A stretch of DNA of 64,000 nt, taken from assembly GCF_022539665.2 (NCBI RefSeq), contig NC_081340.1, positions 186,001 through 250,000 on the forward strand. Reading direction: 5' to 3'. The position numbers and the translations under genes are program-made. The stretch's first letter is position 1, and the number at the start of each line of letters is the position of its first letter. Positions 60,501 through 64,000 of the stretch are shown here, piece by piece. This DNA comes from Daphnia carinata (Eukaryota; Arthropoda; Branchiopoda; Diplostraca; Daphniidae). Below the pieces are notes generated by a model, which was not told the DNA's origin, did no database searches, and saw only the letters and a program-made list of their open reading frames with translations.

Positions 60501-62950
60501 AGAAAAGAAACGTCCGCCTTTCCGTCGGCGTAAACGAAGCGTGCGTAGGCCACCGCTCCAAATCCAGCCTCAGATGCGTCTCCGAAGATATGGAGCTCAG
60601 TCGAAGTGACTTCTTGTCGATTTGGAGACACACAGCGGCTTAAAACTAGCCCGTCCAGTGATGGTAGGGTGTGGGTCCAGTGTTTCCAACGGTCTTGTAG
60701 GTCGGAATCCAATTGGTCATCCCAATCAAATTGGCGACGCCAAACATCTTGCAGCAGGTGTTTGGCTTGGAACACGATGGGCGAGAGGAAGCCTAGGGGG
60801 TCGAATATGCTGGACACCGCCCTTAACAAGGCTCGTTTCGTAGTACCAACTGGGGAGACGGGCGTTTTTAAAACGAAGGCATCGCGACGAAAATCCCACA
60901 TTAAACCGAGAGTACGCTCAATTGGTAAAGCGTCCAGGTCCATGTCTATAATGGGTTCTCGGTGTTGCATATCGGGGAGACCGGATCGCACGGCTGTATG
61001 TGACGTAGCCCATTGCGTCAAAGGGAAGCCTCCTGCCTTCAATGCTTCGGTAAGACGATGGGCCGTCGACAAAGCTTCCGAGACCGATTGGAACGAAACC
61101 AGCCAATTGTCAACGTAGAAATGGCGGGTAACTTGCGGTAGGAGAGTATCTGCATCACCACTGTCTCTGACTGCTTGTCGAAGGGCATTTGAGCAGACAG
61201 CTGGAGATGAAGCAGCTCCGAATAGGTGGACGTCCATTTGGTACACATCCGGTGGTTCTTTGCTGCCGGGTGTGCGCCATAAAAAACGAAAGGCCGGTCC
61301 GTCGGATGACCGGACCCGGACCTGATGAAACATCTTCTCTACGTCTGCCACCAAGGGGACGTGGTACTGGCGAAAACGGAGGAGTACGCCGATGAGGCAG
61401 GTCAAGAGATCAGGTCCCTTCAATAGGAGGTCGTTCAGGCAGACACCTCGGCTCTTAGCTCTTAAGTCGAAGACCACTCGACACTTTCCAGGTTTATTTG
61501 GATTGAATACCGGGTGGTGGGCGTTGTACCAGATGCGGCCTAGAGGTCCCTCATCTATTTCGGTTCGCGATAGTTTTCGGGCGTGTTTTAAATTGACGTA
61601 TCCTTCAATAACGCTGCGATAGGTCTCTGCCAAGCTGGGATCCTTTTCGAATCTCCTTTCCAGATTGAATAGCCGTCGTTCGGCAGTGAAAATGTTGTTG
61701 TGGAGATTTGGAGAATCGGTCTTCCACAACAGCCCACATTCATATCGTTCGCCGTTATGTTTAGTCGATTCTTGCAGAATTTTCCACGCTCGCTGCTCGT
61801 CTTGCGACATCGGCGACTTCACGTTCGGCTTCGTCCCAAACGTGTCTACCTCGATGAACTGACGAACCATGTACGTTATTTTATCTTCGCCGGAGCTGAT
61901 ATGGAAACAGCCTACTCCTTGTGAGCCTGAACGATGCGTGGGACCGGCGATATACCAGCCGAAGGCAGTTAAGTGGGCGCGAGGAGATCTTGGTTGCAGC
62001 GGGTCTTTCCGTGTTTCGAATATTTCCAGAGCCGCCGGATGATCCTGACCGATGAGAACCGCAACATCTTCGGCTTTAAATGAATGTATAGGCACGTGGG
62101 AGAGATGGGGCCACGTCTTCGTCAACTTAACCAAGTCGAACGGTCGTTTGGTAAGCTCAAATGACGGCATGACGTGCACATCTACTGCCTCGAAGTCGAA
62201 TGTCCGATCGATGGAGGTGATTGTGAAGCAGACGACCTCAGTGTCGACAGCTTGACTTTCGCCATTCACAGTCTTCGTCGTAGTCCGCTCCAGTCTCCCT
62301 CTAATACCTAGATGATCAGCGGTTTGTCGTTTTAGGACCGAGATTTCGCTGCCCGAGTCTAGGAGAGCAAAGGTACGAGTCTCCATTCCATTTGCCTTCA
62401 GGATTACCGGCACTATTGGTAAAAGGGTTCGACGAGACGTTGAATTGGAGGCTGTGGATCCAGTGAAGGTTACTCCAACGGCGTCCGACTGTCTTGTTTC
62501 CGAACGTTTAGGCGGGTAGACTTTCGGGGCACCATGCATCAAGGGGTGGTGAAATCCCTCACAATTTGCGGTTGAGCATCGCTCTCGCCGTTTACAGTCG
62601 TGGCTCAGGTGGTCGCGCTCCAAGCAGCGAAAACAGGCCTTAAAATCCTTGACGATGGCTGCTCTCTTTTCCACAGTAAGTTGCCTGAATTGTCGACATT
62701 GGCTCAGGGGATGTCGATTATGGCTGTCGCAAACGGGACACGTGGACGACGTCGAAATGTTGAAGACTTGACGGTTGGTCGTCTGTCGATTCTTTAAGTG
62801 GTCTGCTCCGTTTCCGCGTGAAGTAGTCGACGGGTTCATATCAATGAACGATGACCGAACGGAAAGTTCAGCCATGGCTATATTGTCCAGCCATTGGTTA
62901 AATTCTTCGATGGTGGGTAAATTCGGCTGCATAGACCAGCTATGTTCCCC
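60484..62950 (-). pseudogene. pol: BEL/Pao zinc finger, protease and reverse transcriptase
   Basis: Positions count from the first ATG (62932). A Cys/His-rich zinc-finger region spans about 65-135. The retropepsin active site is DSGSEISVL at 192-200, and the DUF1758 tail AVLIGQDH is near 291-298. YECGLLWKTDSPNL and AERRL are near 397-421. The RT starts at IWYNAHHPVFNPNKPGKCRV (467-486) with motif A ADVEKMFHQV at 529-538. Motif C reads FYVDNWLVS: the second catalytic Asp is Asn (AAT at 61108-61106), predicting an inactive polymerase. Peptidase_A17-type linker and RNase H follow. The same frame continues upstream to a TAG at 62953-62951 that cuts it off from gag. Confidence 0.92.
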
Positions 62951-64000
62951 CTATTTGCTCCTCAAATTTGAAGGGAGCTTTGACACTAGTTGCGCCAATG
63001 TAGTATGACTTTGCAGCTCCATTCCGTAACCACCGAGGTGTAGGGTTGCGACGACTGAATGTAGGTCCGCGGAGAAATTTTTCAGTGCCTGGAAGTCTCC
63101 CTCTTTAAAGGCGCGGAGCTTTAGGAGGGAAGAAACGCAGGCTTGCGCTACGACTTGCGGGTTCCCATATCTCTTGTGGAGTTCCAAAAGAGCGTGTTGG
63201 TAGAGCCCAGGGTTCAGCAACGCCTCCCCGAGAGTTCTCCTTATCCCCGGTGCAAGTGCCTCACGAAGATGAGTCAGTCTTTCAGCATCGGACCCCACGG
63301 CGTCGTGAACGAGGATTTTGAATGTTTGGATAAACATTGGCCAGCTGCGTGGATCTCCATGGAAGGACGGTACCTGGAGTCTCAGCGGTTTTATTCCAGA
63401 GCGGGCGGTCGATGGGAATGATGGATTTAGCGCATGAATCCAAGCATATGGCATATAGGCATCTGTCATTGATAGACGATGGCCGCCTTCCTGCGGTGAG
63501 GTATGGTTTTGCGCCGATGGATTGAAGGTAGAGAAGACTGGGGCAGAAACGTTGTTGGGAAAAGGTAAGGATCGATCGGTCGTGTTTTCAATAGCTGGTT
63601 GGTGTGGCGGTAGCGAAGCTGCACAAGAAGCCATGGGTGTAAAGGCAGCAGTAGTTTGAATCGCTGGAAGGGTTCTCGATAGTGGTGTAATACGCAGTGA
63701 AGCAGTTGTCGGTTGTACTTCCAATTTCACAGGTAACTGCTCAGAGGTGGGCTCATTTCTACCAAGTATCTCGTCGTCCAGTAAAACTTCAGCAAGCTGC
63801 TGACGCATGATTACTCCGTTGTGTCGTTGTCTTTCGGCTTCGTCGCGCAGTTCTCGTTGTCTCCTCTGAGAGTCGATCTGTCTTCTTTGGGAGTCGATCT
63901 TGCTCTGCTGGATCTGGGAGTCAATCCGCTGCTGTAAACACTCAACCTCTACTTTCATTAAACAGGCTTTCTCCTCTTCTCTGATCTTCGCCTCCTCCTG
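62951..64000 (-). CDS. gag: BEL/Pao gag (5' end beyond window)
   Basis: The frame is open from the window edge to a TAG at 62953-62951; ATG at 63958 is internal, since the upstream Glu/Lys-rich codons are also open. The N-terminal part is a long charged coiled coil with DSQRRQ repeats. It is followed by a Pro/Ser-rich linker and a DUF1759-like gag core (VPSFHGDPRSWPMFIQTF, LTHLREALAPGIRRTLGEAL, LELHKRYGNP, LVSKLPSNLR). The product would be the capsid-type structural protein. The stop falls at a site where BEL elements usually have Trp, so TGG-to-TAG decay is likely. Confidence 0.88.
   Translation of the reverse strand, partial: QEEAKIREEEKACLMKVEVECLQQRIDSQIQQSKIDSQRRQIDSQRRQRELRDEAERQRHNGVIMRQQLAEVLLDDEILGRNEPTSEQLPVKLEVQPTTASLRITPLSRTLPAIQTTAAFTPMASCAASLPPHQPAIENTTDRSLPFPNNVSAPVFSTFNPSAQNHTSPQEGGHRLSMTDAYMPYAWIHALNPSFPSTARSGIKPLRLQVPSFHGDPRSWPMFIQTFKILVHDAVGSDAERLTHLREALAPGIRRTLGEALLNPGLYQHALLELHKRYGNPQVVAQACVSSLLKLRAFKEGDFQALKNFSADLHSVVATLHLGGYGMELQSHTTLAQLVSKLPSNLRSK

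Larger units (their letters stand above)
58423..64000 (-). mobile_element. BEL/Pao LTR retrotransposon, damaged, 5' end beyond window
   Basis: On the minus strand the order is gag (coiled coil plus DUF1759-like), zinc fingers, aspartic protease, reverse transcriptase, RNase H, integrase and a DUF5641-like tail. This is BEL/Pao architecture. Gag is open through the right edge of the window, so the 5' LTR is outside. The polyprotein frame is broken by TAG at 62953-62951, a frameshift near 60490 and TAA at 60192-60190, and the RT active site is altered. No LTR could be defined. Confidence 0.93.

Noticed and set aside
60606-62797. Plus-strand frames opposite the BEL pol
   Set aside because: They are antisense shadows of pol; the motifs are all on the minus strand.

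Overview
The window is eukaryotic nuclear DNA, almost certainly from an arthropod and plausibly a crustacean. The basis is 58-67 bp GT-AG introns, BEL/Pao and Copia LTR retrotransposons, a MULE DNA transposon and the sequence of the 5S rRNA genes. The exact species is inference. It is repeat-dominated, with no ordinary single-copy host gene that I can recognise. Two 100-base N runs (15804-15903 and 43695-43794) mark scaffold joins, so order and orientation across them are not proven.

Layout. (1) 1-15803 is a tandem 5S rDNA array with a 464-bp unit: 21 complete 120-nt 5S genes on the plus strand. It is split by a 5.9-kb Copia element on the minus strand (3951-9832). The Copia element has identical LTRs, an initiator-tRNA-Met half-tRNA primer site, and a gag-pol reading frame that is continuous only if three GT-AG introns are removed. 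(2) 15904-25400 and 29875-43694 are an AT-rich satellite of about 70 bp per monomer. Between them, 25400-29874 is a strange mosaic in which satellite words and pieces of a plus-strand BEL/Pao element are interleaved below monomer scale. (3) 43795-52849 is the same satellite in the opposite orientation. (4) 52850-57972 is a MULE-type DNA transposon with terminal inverted repeats of nearly 290 bp. Each repeat holds a 73-nt tRNA-like sequence. The element carries a ten-exon FLYWCH/MULE transposase gene, now broken, and a row of perfect hairpins. (5) 57973-58422 is a short spacer with ten copies of a 12-mer in both orientations. (6) 58423-64000 is a minus-strand BEL/Pao element, gag through integrase, running off the right edge. 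It is damaged by two in-frame stops, a frameshift and an altered reverse-transcriptase active site.

The most interesting candidates are the intron-bearing Copia element (only spliced RNA could encode reverse transcriptase), the CTCF-like motif in nearly every 5S spacer, the tRNA-like modules inside the MULE inverted repeats, the hairpin row at 57166-57298, and the interleaved satellite/BEL region, which may be an assembly chimera.
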